DNA from: Dyadobacter sp. MSC1_007
Lineage (GTDB): Bacteria > Bacteroidota > Bacteroidia > Cytophagales > Spirosomataceae
Direction: 5' to 3'
DNA length: 64,000 nucleotides
NCBI RefSeq assembly: GCF_023667495.1
Contig: NZ_JAMOZL010000019.1
Location: 1 to 64,000, forward strand
Under the pieces are notes generated by a model. That model made no database searches, was not told the DNA's origin, and saw only the letters and a program-made list of their open reading frames with translations. Each line of letters begins with the position of its first letter. Positions within the stretch are counted from its first letter, which is position 1. Shown piece after piece: positions 16,769 through 26,321 of the stretch. The position numbers and the translations under genes were made by a program.

Positions 16769-18118
16769 TTACTGCGCCTTATGAATGGTCAATTTCGTCC
16801 AATAGGCCCTTATAAAGGTTATCGCTTCGGCATACCCGGTAGAAAAAACGCTCCATATGCTGAAAGGCTGAAAACGGTTCAGGCCCCAGTATCCGACGCC
16901 AACACCAATTAGCGTGGGAATGACACCGGCAATGGCCACTCCATAAACGCTCCCTGTGAGATAAATGCCTGTAACAGAAGCTATGACACTGGCAGCCAGC
17001 ATGATCAACACTTTAATAAAATTGATTTTGGGCTGGTGGATCACATCGAGAGTCAAGGCAAAAAAGCGGTCAAGCGGGTATAAAAGTGCGAAAGTCATAA
17101 ACAAGCGCATGATATTGGCAGCCTCAGAATTCACATACTTTTCACCACCGATGATGTGGATCGCCACGTCGGCCAGCACGACCGCTCCCAGGCATGCGGG
17201 AAGTAATGCCATGGTAATCAGTCCGGTATAGCGCTTCATGGTGTCGATCACCTTCTGCCGGTCTCCGGCATTAAAAGCTGCCGAAAGCTCGGGCATACCG
17301 GTGGCAGCGAAACTACGCAAGGGTATCTCTATTATTTCCATCAGCCGCTGCCCCAGATTGAAGATGGCCAGCGCCGAAGGCCCTAGCATAAAGTTGATGA
17401 TCATGGTATTGGAAGTACCAAACAGGTTGGAGCTTAATGTAGTGCCCACTGAAAATTTCCCAAAATGGAATATTTCCTTTATACAAGCCCAGGTGCGGTC
17501 GCCGAAATTAGCGATGCGGGCCCAGCCCATCACAAGCGTGAAAACACTGGTGAGTGCAGCTCCGCCAAGGTAGGCATAGATGATGTTCTGCAAGGTGGCC
17601 GTTTTTGTAAAAGCCATGACCATCACAAAAAGGATGAAGAAGCCCTGGCTTAAAAAACGAATGCACAAAAGCTGATCAAAACGCTGCTCGGCCTGCACCA
17701 CACAGGAAGCGATAAAATAAGGAAGAGAGGCCAGATAAATAATCCCGAACCATTCAATGAAAAGAACGACCGAGGGATTTTTAAACCAGGTAGAGAAAAA
17801 ATAGGCAGGTACATTGATCGCTACCAGCACGCCGGTAATCACTCCACCGATAAACCAGGCCGAGCCAACTACTTCGCGCTTGCGGGCAGCGTTTGCGCCC
17901 GCGTAAAATTTGATAAAAGCCGTCGTCAGAAAACCGGAGCGAAAGGTATCTACCAGCAGCAATATGGACAGAAAAAACACCCACATTCCGATACCCGCTA
18001 CCGGCAAGGCCCTGTAAAGGATAATCATATTGAGCATTCCCAGCACCGACATGATGCCATTTCCGGCCAAAGAAAGGAAATGTTTATTTCTTAATTTCTG
18101 TAAAAGCTGCAATGCCAT
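16769..18118 (-). CDS. Wzx-like oligosaccharide flippase
   Basis: This 449-residue protein has about 12-14 hydrophobic helices and the organisation of the MOP/Wzx superfamily. Typical segments are GMWVFFLSILLLVDTFRSG near the start (helix 2) and GTTLSSNLFGTSNTMIINFM around the middle, with FNLGQRLMEIIEIPLRSF following. Flippases of this type move undecaprenyl-linked glycan units from the cytoplasmic to the periplasmic face of the inner membrane. The gene converges with the acyltransferase gene at a 5-base gap and diverges from the glycosyltransferase cluster at 18331. Its position inside a run of glycan genes supports the assignment. Confidence 0.9.
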   Translation of the reverse strand: MALQLLQKLRNKHFLSLAGNGIMSVLGMLNMIILYRALPVAGIGMWVFFLSILLLVDTFRSGFLTTAFIKFYAGANAARKREVVGSAWFIGGVITGVLVAINVPAYFFSTWFKNPSVVLFIEWFGIIYLASLPYFIASCVVQAEQRFDQLLCIRFLSQGFFILFVMVMAFTKTATLQNIIYAYLGGAALTSVFTLVMGWARIANFGDRTWACIKEIFHFGKFSVGTTLSSNLFGTSNTMIINFMLGPSALAIFNLGQRLMEIIEIPLRSFAATGMPELSAAFNAGDRQKVIDTMKRYTGLITMALLPACLGAVVLADVAIHIIGGEKYVNSEAANIMRLFMTFALLYPLDRFFALTLDVIHQPKINFIKVLIMLAASVIASVTGIYLTGSVYGVAIAGVIPTLIGVGVGYWGLNRFQPFSIWSVFSTGYAEAITFIRAYWTKLTIHKAQ

Positions 18119-18200
18119 GGAGTAATAATACGCAATATATTATGGTCGTCCCCAAATATTGCCATAGATTATTTAACTAGTTTGCCCTACGAGAGAGCAC

Positions 18201-18237
18201 GCGCAATATGCGAAGTAATTTTACAATTTTATTGCGC
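18201..18237. repeat. Inverted repeat between the divergent flippase and glycosyltransferase genes
   Basis: Arms GCGCAATA (18201-18208) and TATTGCGC (18230-18237) are separated by 21 bases, centred in the 212-base divergent intergenic region. It could be an operator for a dimeric regulator. No clear -7 element was found on either strand here. Confidence 0.4.
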
Positions 18238-18330
18238 AAAGCAGGAATAAAGTTTTAACTTTCCTACCGGTGTCCCTGCAAGCGGGTCGCATTGATTGCA
18301 AAATGTATCAAACCTACTGAATACCAGGAT

Positions 18331-19203
18331 ATGAGTTTATTTGGTTTACCAAAATGGATCTTACCCCACCTTTTTACAAACAAGCGATTTGCAGACCTGA
18401 CCACCACTGAAATTGAGAGCCTAAGGGCCCAGATCAGTCATTTCAAGGATGAAAACCCGGAAGTATCAGTGGTCATACCAGCCTGGAATGAAGAAAACAA
18501 TATCTACCGGGCGCTCTCGTCATTGTCGGCCAGTTCTACCCGGTGCAAATGCGAGATCATCGTCATCAATAACAATTCAACTGATGGGACACAGCATGTG
18601 CTCGATACGCTCGGTGTGAGAAATTATTTGCAAACAGTGCAAGGGACGCCATTTGCCAGGCAAATGGGACTGGAACTGGCCCGCGGGAAATACCACCTCT
18701 GCGCCGATTCGGACACCTTCTATCCACCCGACTGGATCGACCTGATGGTTGAACCCATGGTCAAGGATCCTGGCATCACCGGTGTTTACGGCAATTATGC
18801 ATTTATTCCACCGGCCGGCCAGGGCAGGTTCGGCCTGTGGCTTTATGAGAAGTTTGCAGGCATCATGATCCGTATCCGTAAAAAAAACCGCGAGTACCTG
18901 AATGTTTACGGCTTCAATATGGGCTTTGTAACTGAAATCGGCCGGACTACAGGCGGTTTCAGGGTTAGCGGCTCGCGTGTGTATGCCAACATCGTCGGCA
19001 GCGATTTTCAAAACGAGGCCGAAGACGGACGAATGGCCCTTAACCTCAAAAAAGCAGGCGCCCTAAAAATGGTGACCAGTCCAAAGGCGACTGTTTTCAC
19101 CTCGCCAAGAAGGCTGATGGATGATGGCAGCATCGGCAAGGCCTTTTTCAACCGTGCCAAACGACAGTTAAAAGGAATGCGCGATTATCTTTCGATCTTC
19201 TAA
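18331..19203 (+). CDS. Family 2 glycosyltransferase
   Basis: The 290-residue product has a GT-A domain beginning with VSVVIPAWNEENNI, then EIIVINNNSTDGTQH and a CADSDTFYPPDW metal/donor-binding segment. Unlike its two downstream neighbours it belongs to the general GT2 group. A conserved-looking YGFNMGFVTEIGRTTGGF acceptor-site segment and a late DFQNEAEDGRMALNL region complete the fold. It is probably cytoplasmic and peripheral. The ATG at 18331 is preferred to an in-frame TTG at 18292, whose extension is not conserved-looking. Two more glycosyltransferase genes follow at 6 and 15 base gaps, so the three form an operon. Confidence 0.88.
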   Translation: MSLFGLPKWILPHLFTNKRFADLTTTEIESLRAQISHFKDENPEVSVVIPAWNEENNIYRALSSLSASSTRCKCEIIVINNNSTDGTQHVLDTLGVRNYLQTVQGTPFARQMGLELARGKYHLCADSDTFYPPDWIDLMVEPMVKDPGITGVYGNYAFIPPAGQGRFGLWLYEKFAGIMIRIRKKNREYLNVYGFNMGFVTEIGRTTGGFRVSGSRVYANIVGSDFQNEAEDGRMALNLKKAGALKMVTSPKATVFTSPRRLMDDGSIGKAFFNRAKRQLKGMRDYLSIF

Positions 19204-19209
19204 GCCAAT

Positions 19210-19986
19210 ATGCAGCACCATTTCCCCGACACGACACTTCTTATCACCCATTATAACCGCAGCGGTTCGCTGGAACGCCTTCTGGCCAGCTTTCAGGAAT
19301 TACATTGCCGGTTTGCCGACATTGTCGTTTCAGACGATGGCAGCAAGCCCGAGCATCTGGAAAAAGTGATTGCATTAAAACAACGATACCCGATCAGAGT
19401 CGTTACCACGCCGGTAAACCGCGGGTTGGGCAACAACATTAACAAGGGACAGGACGCGGTGCGATCCGAATATACCCTGTACGTGCAGGAAGATTTCCAG
19501 CCTTCCGATATTTTCCCCGAACATTTCCAAGACGCCCTGAGCTTCATGCGCGAAGATCCCAAGTGGGACATCGTCCGGTTTTACGCCTATTTCGCCTACC
19601 CTACCCTAAAACCGTTTAAAAGCGGTTTTTCGGAAATGGTCTACCGATTTTGGGATATGAACCATCTTAAATTCTATTACTACAGCGACCATCCACACTT
19701 GCGGAGGAGCACATTCCTGCAAAAGTTTGGCCGCTATCCCGAGGGCATTAAAGGAGATCTGACCGAATACAAAATGGCAGTCAGCTTTCTTCAAAAAAAA
19801 GGAAAGGGGTTGTTTTTCAATGATTTTACAAAACTCTTTTTCCAGAAGAATTCATCGGACGAACCCAGTACAATGGCGCGTGCCAACTGGAAACTGAGCG
19901 AAAACCCGCTTGTCAAACTTTCGCGACTCGCCTACCTGCGTTACCGCTGGCTCAAAAATACTTTGGACCTGGTTTTCATGAAATAA
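19210..19986 (+). CDS. Glycosyltransferase family 2-type protein, tandem copy 1
   Basis: This 258-residue enzyme starts with TTLLITHYNRSGSLERLL and carries VVSDDGSKPEH, a GLGNNINKGQDAV segment and LYVQEDF, where the Glu-Asp pair sits at the usual DxD site. A SDHPHLRRSTFL segment and LFFQKNSSDEPSTM follow. The family is common in Bacteroidota glycan clusters, and the donor sugar is unknown. It closely resembles the next protein over the whole length, so the two arose by duplication. No membrane segment is seen. Confidence 0.85.
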   Translation: MQHHFPDTTLLITHYNRSGSLERLLASFQELHCRFADIVVSDDGSKPEHLEKVIALKQRYPIRVVTTPVNRGLGNNINKGQDAVRSEYTLYVQEDFQPSDIFPEHFQDALSFMREDPKWDIVRFYAYFAYPTLKPFKSGFSEMVYRFWDMNHLKFYYYSDHPHLRRSTFLQKFGRYPEGIKGDLTEYKMAVSFLQKKGKGLFFNDFTKLFFQKNSSDEPSTMARANWKLSENPLVKLSRLAYLRYRWLKNTLDLVFMK

Positions 19987-20001
19987 CCCGGATTTACCTG
20001 C

Positions 20002-20772
20002 ATGACAAAAAAGGATTACTATTTTAAGGGTGTGACGTTGCTGATCACGCATTACAACCGGAGTCAGTCCCTGGAACAGCTCTTGACATCGTTCCTCGAA
20101 CTGAACTGCCGCTTTGAGGACACTGTGGTCTCAGATGACGGAAGCAAGCCCGAACACATTGATTACCTGCTGCAATTGCAGAAAAACCATAATTTCAGGC
20201 TAATTACAACCCCCAAAAACAAGGGATTGGGCAACAACATCAACAAGGGCCAGGATGCGGTTCAGACGCCTCTGACGCTTTATGTTCAGGAAGATTTCAC
20301 CCCGACTGAGATCTTTCCCGAAAGTTTCACCCATGCGCTGACTATCATGAATAAAAAGCCCGAGACAGATGTGGTCCGGTTTTATGCCTATTTCCAATAC
20401 CCATATCTGCGCAATGAGGATCACGGTTATTATGAAATGGATTTCAAGCTGTGGAAACCAGGTTACCGGAAATTCTATATGTACAGTGATCACCCGCATT
20501 TGCGCAGGACAGTTTTTTTTGACAGGTTCGGAAGGTATGTAGAGGGACAGAAAGGCGATGTCACAGAATACCGGATGATGATGTCATTCCTTAAAAAAAA
20601 GGGTAAGGCGTATTTTTATAAGGATTTCACCGGGCTTTTCCTCCAAAAAAACTCGGAGGCAGAGCCCAGCACCATGAAAAGGGACGTGTGGCGCGAGAGC
20701 AATAACTTCTTTCTGACACAGGCAAGGCATATGTACAGACACTTAAAGTTTAATTTTGACTATTTATTCTGA
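20002..20772 (+). CDS. Glycosyltransferase family 2-type protein, tandem copy 2
   Basis: This 256-residue paralogue of the preceding protein shares VTLLITHYNRSQSLEQLL, VVSDDGSKPEH, GLGNNINKGQDAV, LYVQEDF and YSDHPHLRR. About half or more of the residues appear identical by eye. The differences concentrate in the middle (acceptor-facing) region around residues 125-150 and in the C-terminus, so the copies may act on different acceptors or add successive residues. It is separated from copy 1 by 15 bases. The hybrid kinase gene begins 63 bases downstream and may be in the same transcript. Confidence 0.85.
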   Translation: MTKKDYYFKGVTLLITHYNRSQSLEQLLTSFLELNCRFEDTVVSDDGSKPEHIDYLLQLQKNHNFRLITTPKNKGLGNNINKGQDAVQTPLTLYVQEDFTPTEIFPESFTHALTIMNKKPETDVVRFYAYFQYPYLRNEDHGYYEMDFKLWKPGYRKFYMYSDHPHLRRTVFFDRFGRYVEGQKGDVTEYRMMMSFLKKKGKAYFYKDFTGLFLQKNSEAEPSTMKRDVWRESNNFFLTQARHMYRHLKFNFDYLF

Positions 20773-20835
20773 GCATCCAATCCTATTTTATGCCGATCTT
20801 AGTCATCTCATCCCCAACGTTTCTATTCCAGGAGT

Positions 20836-23463
20836 ATGCCAAGCAGTTTGTCAAATGACTCATTCAGATGGTATTATGCGAGTATCTATCTTGGACTGGC
20901 CCTGATCTTCGGTTCCCAGTATTTTACCTACAAGAACGTAACGAACCTCTCACTGAATAACGAGCGGCTCAACGTTACCATAGCTGTGCTGAACCAGACC
21001 GCTAACTTCGGATTGGTAACCAAGGATTTTCAATCGAACATGCGCGGTTACCTGATCACACAGGATAAAAACCTGCTGGCCGATAATTACAACAAAAAGA
21101 TTCAGCTTGTCGGCATTACCGATACGCTCTTCAATCTGGTTAAGACCGACAGCATCCAGTCGCGCAGAATAAGAGAATTACTTAAAATTTCCAGCGAGAT
21201 CGTCGGCCATTCGCAGGGCGTTATCAGCATTTATAGAACGGCGGGGCCTGAAGAGGCTTTTGCCAAGATGAAGGAAGGGGAAGGCATCCGCCTGAATAAC
21301 CTGCTAACCAAAAAAATCAATGAAATTGACCGTTACGAAAATCAAAATCTGGATCAACGTCGCCAATTGGTGGCATCTACCCAGAAAAATTCTGTTCTTT
21401 TCATCTTTGTCACCGGTGCGGTGGGCGCTATCCTGACCATTCTCTCGATCGTCTTTCTGAATCTGGATAAGCGCAAACAGCGCCAGATGCAGAAGGAGAT
21501 CAACGAAAAAGAAAGGACCGTAAGCCAGTACCTGGAGGCCATTCCGGACGGTGTGATGGTCATCAACAATGAGCGGCGGATCGAACTGCTCAATCAGTCG
21601 GGGCGCGAAATATTAGGCGTAATGATTGAAAGGCCTGAAACGCTTTCCGAGCAGGTCCAACAAATTAAACTGCTTGATCCGACGCGTTACCACGTTCGCT
21701 TTACCGAGGAAACCCTACCAGTGGCCAGGGCCCTGCAAGGCGAAAAACTGACCGGTAACAAGATCGATCTGGTTAAGAATGATAAGATCTATCACCTTGA
21801 AACCAATGTCCAGCCGATCATCGGCCTTGACGGTCAGATCACCAGCGCCATCACTGTTTTCAGGGATATTACCGAACGGGCAAACTACGAGGCTACGCTG
21901 GAAAAGGCGCGCATTCTGGCCGAGAAATCCGTGCGGGTGAAGGATATTTTCCTTTCAAATGTAAGTCACGAAATCCGCACGCCGCTGAATGCCATCATCG
22001 GCTTTACCAATCTGCTACTGGGTGAAGTAACAGATGCCAAAAGCCTGGAATATGTGGGCTATATTCAATATGCCGGAAAAAACCTGCTTGAATTGATCAA
22101 TGATATTCTGGACTTCTCCAAAATTGAGGCCGGCCAGGTCCATCTTGAAAAAACCGCGGTCTCGATACGCGAACTGCTTGATTCCCTTTCTGCTATTGTT
22201 AATCACCGGGCTGTCGAAAAAGGTATTAGCTACGAAGCGATCCTGGCGCCAGGCCTGCCCGAATACATTGAGGCTGACAAGCTACGGCTGACGCAGATCC
22301 TGCTCAACGTCTGCGGCAATGCAGTCAAGTTCACTGAAAAAGGCAGCGTCAAGCTTTACGTGGAACCTTTGACGGATCCAATTAACGAGGTTCAAAGTAT
22401 CAGGTTCCGGGTGGTTGACACCGGCATTGGCATCCCAAAAGATAAGATCAAGGAAGTATTTAACCGCTTCGTGCAGGCCACCGAGAGCACAACCCGTGTA
22501 TTTGGAGGGACAGGGCTCGGGCTCAGCATTGTAAAATCACTCGTGCAACTTTTCGATGGGACGCTGCATCTGGAAAGCGAGCTGGGTCACGGCAGCGTAT
22601 TTACAATGGATTTCCCTTTCCGCATACTGCATGATGCTCCCTCTACGCAGGAGAATGCTGAAAAAACCGTCGACATCCAAAATTCCATCACATCTCTACG
22701 CGTGCTGGCAGCCGAGGACAATGTTTTGAACCAAAAGCTTCTGACAGCGATTTTCGAGCGGCTTCATGTTTCACTAACCATCGTAAATAATGGTCAGGAA
22801 GCGCTCGATAAACTCCAGGCGGAAACTTTTGACATCGTGCTGATGGATATTCAGATGCCGGTCATGGACGGTTATACTGCCATCAAAGAAATCCGGAGAA
22901 CAATCTCTCAGAGCATCCCCATCATCACAATGACGGCTCATGCTATGGTCGGGGAAAAAGAAGAATGCCTAAGTATCGGCGCCAATAGCTATATTTCGAA
23001 ACCATTTAAGGAAAACGAACTACTTCACACCATCGCACAGCTAGGCAACAAGGAAAGTCCTCAGCAGCCGGAAAACCAAAATGCAACTGCTACTCAACCC
23101 TCAAACAAAATGACAGATACCATTCTGAACCTCGATTACCTGGCAGAGATAACAGGCGGCGATCAAGAGCTTCGCGACGAGTTGATTGCACTTTTCGAAA
23201 AAGACAGCCAGATACAGCTGGCATCGATAGAGCAGGCATCCGAATCCCGCGACACCGAAAAACTACGCCAGGCTATTCACAAATTCCGTTCATCGCTGTT
23301 CTCGGTAGGAATGCTCAATACGGCTAACCAGTACAAAGAACTGGAAGCCTTCCTCAAACAAAACGAATGGAGCCCGGAGGTTCACCAAAAGCTGATCCAG
23401 CTCAAATCAGATTCAGCGGAAGGCCTTGTCAAATTGAAGGCTTTATTACAAAGCCCTTCATAG
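20836..23463 (+). CDS. Hybrid sensor histidine kinase (CHASE3-like, PAS, HisKA, HATPase, receiver, Hpt)
   Basis: The 875-residue protein has a transmembrane segment (about 10-30), a CHASE3-like helical periplasmic region (about 40-190), a second membrane helix (about 195-218), a PAS domain (about 230-350), HisKA with phospho-His378 in VSHEIRTPLN, HATPase (NVCGNAVKF, DTGIGIPKD, GGTGLGLSIV), a receiver domain with Asp671 in LMDIQMPVMDG, and a C-terminal Hpt domain with His815 in AIHKFRSS. It therefore contains a complete internal His-Asp-His relay and needs only a final receiver protein. No full response regulator is adjacent. Its place downstream of three glycosyltransferases suggests control of glycan output. 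Its 3' end overlaps that of the convergent gene by 6 bases. Confidence 0.95.
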   Translation: MPSSLSNDSFRWYYASIYLGLALIFGSQYFTYKNVTNLSLNNERLNVTIAVLNQTANFGLVTKDFQSNMRGYLITQDKNLLADNYNKKIQLVGITDTLFNLVKTDSIQSRRIRELLKISSEIVGHSQGVISIYRTAGPEEAFAKMKEGEGIRLNNLLTKKINEIDRYENQNLDQRRQLVASTQKNSVLFIFVTGAVGAILTILSIVFLNLDKRKQRQMQKEINEKERTVSQYLEAIPDGVMVINNERRIELLNQSGREILGVMIERPETLSEQVQQIKLLDPTRYHVRFTEETLPVARALQGEKLTGNKIDLVKNDKIYHLETNVQPIIGLDGQITSAITVFRDITERANYEATLEKARILAEKSVRVKDIFLSNVSHEIRTPLNAIIGFTNLLLGEVTDAKSLEYVGYIQYAGKNLLELINDILDFSKIEAGQVHLEKTAVSIRELLDSLSAIVNHRAVEKGISYEAILAPGLPEYIEADKLRLTQILLNVCGNAVKFTEKGSVKLYVEPLTDPINEVQSIRFRVVDTGIGIPKDKIKEVFNRFVQATESTTRVFGGTGLGLSIVKSLVQLFDGTLHLESELGHGSVFTMDFPFRILHDAPSTQENAEKTVDIQNSITSLRVLAAEDNVLNQKLLTAIFERLHVSLTIVNNGQEALDKLQAETFDIVLMDIQMPVMDGYTAIKEIRRTISQSIPIITMTAHAMVGEKEECLSIGANSYISKPFKENELLHTIAQLGNKESPQQPENQNATATQPSNKMTDTILNLDYLAEITGGDQELRDELIALFEKDSQIQLASIEQASESRDTEKLRQAIHKFRSSLFSVGMLNTANQYKELEAFLKQNEWSPEVHQKLIQLKSDSAEGLVKLKALLQSPS

Positions 23464-24648
23464 TGCAAATCCAGTTTTGCTGATGGCTTTATAGATTTCC
23501 GCTACGCTATTTTCCCAGGTATGTGAGCTGGCAAATTGCCGCCTGTCGGCAGTCTTTTCGGCCGATTGCTCGGCCAGTGCTCTTTCTATTAACCTAATAT
23601 AGTCGTCTTTCCCGTTTCCCAGATAGACGTGTTCTGAAAAAACGCTCATTGCATCGGTGCTGGTGGCGACCACCGGCTTACCGACAGCGAGATATTCATC
23701 GATCTTCCGGGGATAATTTCCGATCGTTACTTCATTGAGAAGCTGCGGATTAAGGCATACATCAAATGCGTTGATATAGGCTGGCAGCTCACTGATGTTT
23801 CTCGAACCCGTGAATATGACATTGGGAAGCTTGTGTAAATCGCTTTGCATAAATTCGTTGTCTTCCGGCCCTACCAGCACCAGCGTCCATTCCGGGCGCT
23901 TGCGGGCAATATAATCCAGCAGCTCCATATCCAGCCTCAGGGTCTGCAAGGCGCCTACGTAACCAATTCTGGGACGGCGGATTTTTTCCAGGTCCGCAGG
24001 CTCGCTGGATTCGGCGCCTTCCATGAAAATATCCAAATCACAGCCCTGACCGACATAATAGGAATGCTTATTATACTTACCGCAATACTGCGCCAGATAG
24101 GTCGAATTAGCAACACAAAGATCGCTTTTCGCAATAAGCTCCGGTTCGAGTCTTACTCCGTGCTTTTTCCAGTAATCAACCGCCAGCATATAGTCGCGCG
24201 AGTAGTAGATCGACAGGCGCGGTTTGAGCAGGTCTTTCAGGTAAAAGCTGCGGAACATATCATTGTCATTGAAATGAATATAATTCTCAAAGCCCAGCCT
24301 GGAAGTCGCTCGCGCGATAGAGCCGGCAAAGGTGCGGTTATTGTATTTATTTAGTATATCAAAAAGAAAACCCGGCAGCCAGTTGACCGATTCTATCATG
24401 CGGTCCGGATAAAGTATCCACAGATTCTCCCCTACTTTCTCGATACCATCAGCCCTTCCACGTACCACATCCCTTCTTTTAGCAATTTTCGGGTCACTGC
24501 CATTTCTCAGTAAACTGATGCGGTCCAAAGGGGAGTTGACGTACAAGACCCTGTGGTTGCGCGCAAACTCCAAAGCAATATTCTTGCAATTACTTCCAAT
24601 CTCCACATCCCAGGCCTGCTGTCCTGTAATGACAATGTCCATATCCAA
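23458..24648 (-). CDS. GT4-type glycosyltransferase
   Basis: This 396-residue GT-B enzyme has an N-terminal acceptor domain (about 1-195) and a C-terminal nucleotide-sugar domain with RPRIGYVGALQTLRLD (about 225-240), WTLVLVGPED, and a late NEVTIGNYPRKIDEYLAVGKP region in which the Glu/Asp-Glu pair is the usual donor-binding site. Such enzymes typically transfer hexoses or N-acetylhexosamines to lipid-linked glycans. It is the last gene of the minus-strand export operon, starting 3 bases after the O-antigen ligase-like gene. Its stop overlaps the convergent hybrid kinase. Confidence 0.9.
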   Translation of the reverse strand: MDMDIVITGQQAWDVEIGSNCKNIALEFARNHRVLYVNSPLDRISLLRNGSDPKIAKRRDVVRGRADGIEKVGENLWILYPDRMIESVNWLPGFLFDILNKYNNRTFAGSIARATSRLGFENYIHFNDNDMFRSFYLKDLLKPRLSIYYSRDYMLAVDYWKKHGVRLEPELIAKSDLCVANSTYLAQYCGKYNKHSYYVGQGCDLDIFMEGAESSEPADLEKIRRPRIGYVGALQTLRLDMELLDYIARKRPEWTLVLVGPEDNEFMQSDLHKLPNVIFTGSRNISELPAYINAFDVCLNPQLLNEVTIGNYPRKIDEYLAVGKPVVATSTDAMSVFSEHVYLGNGKDDYIRLIERALAEQSAEKTADRRQFASSHTWENSVAEIYKAISKTGFAL

Positions 24649-24651
24649 TTG

Positions 24652-26163
24652 CTAATGTGTTGTTGAAATTCTGTTTTCACGCATTTCACGTGCGTATTCA
24701 CGTTCGTCGATGATCCTGGTAATGTTAATGATGGCGGCTGCCAGATAGAAATAAATGTTGGAAGGAAACTGTACAAGCGCTTCCTGCGGATAATTACCTA
24801 TATTATAAGCAAATATAATGAGCAGCATGGCCAGACAATAGGTTTTCAGCTCATTGTTCCGGATGGTATAATAGTTGTTGATCCCCTCCCTGAGAATGAA
24901 AAACATCAGCAGGCAAAACAAACCCAGCCCCACCCAGCCCAGCTCGACGGCGATCCGCACATAACCACTGTCGGGTGGAAAGTTGGCCAGGTAGGATTGC
25001 GGCGCAAAACGCTGGCCCCATGCCCCGGTGGCACCCAGACCGCCTCCGATCGGATGCGTCAAAATGTAAGGCTGTATCCTCTTCTGGTTGTTTTTCCGCG
25101 CCTGGAACGAAATATCCTCATTGGGCTTAAAGGCCGTTTGAAAACGCACAATATTCGAATTGCTGGTCGGGACAAATATCAAAAAGACAATAAATAAACC
25201 TGCGATGCCTGTCATTATAAGAACCTGCCGGTTGAAGCGCAGGATCACAAACAATACCATGGCCGCTGGCAGCAGCACATATGCACCGCGCGTGCCCGAG
25301 AAAAGCATGGCAGAAAAGAACAGTGCAACCAGCAAACCAAGTAAGACTTTTTTCCAGATCTGCTTTACGTAGGTGAGCAAGGCAATGCACAAAACACTGC
25401 TTACGACCATATTATAGGAAAATGCTACCGGATCCGAAAAGATGGAAAACTTACGCCAGTGCCCGGCAATAAACAGCAGGTTAGCAATATTGGGATCCGA
25501 ATACAGCCATTCTTCCTCTGCGGGCGAAAACCCGATGAACTCCTGCTTGTAAGCATATAAGGCTGCAAAAACTGCAAGCCCAAGCCAGAGCTTCAACAGG
25601 AACCGCAACATCTGCACGGTCCGGATCTGGTACATAAACACAAAATAGGTCAGCATCACAATCGCGACCGCGCGTATAGTATAGACCCAGGCCAGGCGCG
25701 AAGCTGCCGCCGGGTTAGCTACCTGCATCAGGTTATAGGCGATCCAGACGAGCATCATAATGCCAACCGGCCCTTTGAACATTTCCCAATCCGGCCTGCG
25801 CTTTTGATTTATAAAAAAACCCAATATCAACAGGCCCTGAATGCCATCCATGACGGTTCCCATCGGAAAATTCACCCCGAACCGCATAATATAAAATAAC
25901 AGGTAGGCCAGGACAAGCAGCACCGTAATGCCGAATTCGGGGTAAACTACGATCGCATACAAGGCCGGAGGACCAATCATCAGCGCCAGGATAGCCGCAC
26001 CGGCAACCATACCTTTATAAGCAATTAGCGCGCCCAATAGCAGCGAAATGAGCAAAAGCACCACCAAGCCCGTCAGTTTCCTGTCGAAGATGGCCCTGAG
26101 CCGTTCGCCTGTATTTTTGGAAAGGCTGTTTTTACCCGGTAACTGTATTTGGATATCCTTCAT
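24652..26163 (-). CDS. O-antigen ligase/polymerase-like membrane protein
   Basis: This 503-residue polytopic protein has about 11-12 hydrophobic helices. A large periplasmic loop (about residues 350-415) contains RKNNQKRIQPYILTHPIGGG and GYVRIAVELGWVGLGLF, the arginine/histidine- and glutamate-bearing region shared by WaaL ligases and Wzy polymerases. It may polymerise glycan repeats or ligate them to a carrier. The start ATG overlaps the TAA of the 48-residue peptide gene upstream (TAATG), so translation is coupled. Wzy and WaaL cannot be told apart by sequence alone, but clustering with a Wzc-like protein favours Wzy. Confidence 0.88.
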   Translation of the reverse strand: MKDIQIQLPGKNSLSKNTGERLRAIFDRKLTGLVVLLLISLLLGALIAYKGMVAGAAILALMIGPPALYAIVVYPEFGITVLLVLAYLLFYIMRFGVNFPMGTVMDGIQGLLILGFFINQKRRPDWEMFKGPVGIMMLVWIAYNLMQVANPAAASRLAWVYTIRAVAIVMLTYFVFMYQIRTVQMLRFLLKLWLGLAVFAALYAYKQEFIGFSPAEEEWLYSDPNIANLLFIAGHWRKFSIFSDPVAFSYNMVVSSVLCIALLTYVKQIWKKVLLGLLVALFFSAMLFSGTRGAYVLLPAAMVLFVILRFNRQVLIMTGIAGLFIVFLIFVPTSNSNIVRFQTAFKPNEDISFQARKNNQKRIQPYILTHPIGGGLGATGAWGQRFAPQSYLANFPPDSGYVRIAVELGWVGLGLFCLLMFFILREGINNYYTIRNNELKTYCLAMLLIIFAYNIGNYPQEALVQFPSNIYFYLAAAIINITRIIDEREYAREMRENRISTTH

Positions 26164-26309
26164 TAGAAAAACAAAATTTTAAAGAAGAACACGAATACAC
26201 TCACCAAAGCCAGCACCAGCGCTACCAGCCGCGTTTTACGTTGCATGGGCGTCAGATTATCAAAATTCCGTTTTTGCTTGCTTGCCGCTTTCTGAGGATA
26301 GATCTTCAT
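26163..26309 (-). CDS. 48-residue single-pass membrane peptide
   Basis: This small frame fills the gap between the glycosyltransferase and O-antigen ligase-like genes. It starts with ATG at 26309 and ends with TAA overlapping the next ATG by one base. The product has a basic N-terminal half (MKIYPQKAASKQKRNFDN, then PMQRKTR) and a hydrophobic C-terminal helix (LVALVLALVSVFVFFFKI) ending LFF. The charge pattern predicts the N-terminus in the cytoplasm. Its tight spacing (12 bases after the upstream stop) and overlap show that it belongs to the operon. I know no family for it; it may be an accessory subunit of the polymerase or the export complex. Confidence 0.7.
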   Translation of the reverse strand: MKIYPQKAASKQKRNFDNLTPMQRKTRLVALVLALVSVFVFFFKILFF

Positions 26310-26321
26310 AGCACAGTCTGC

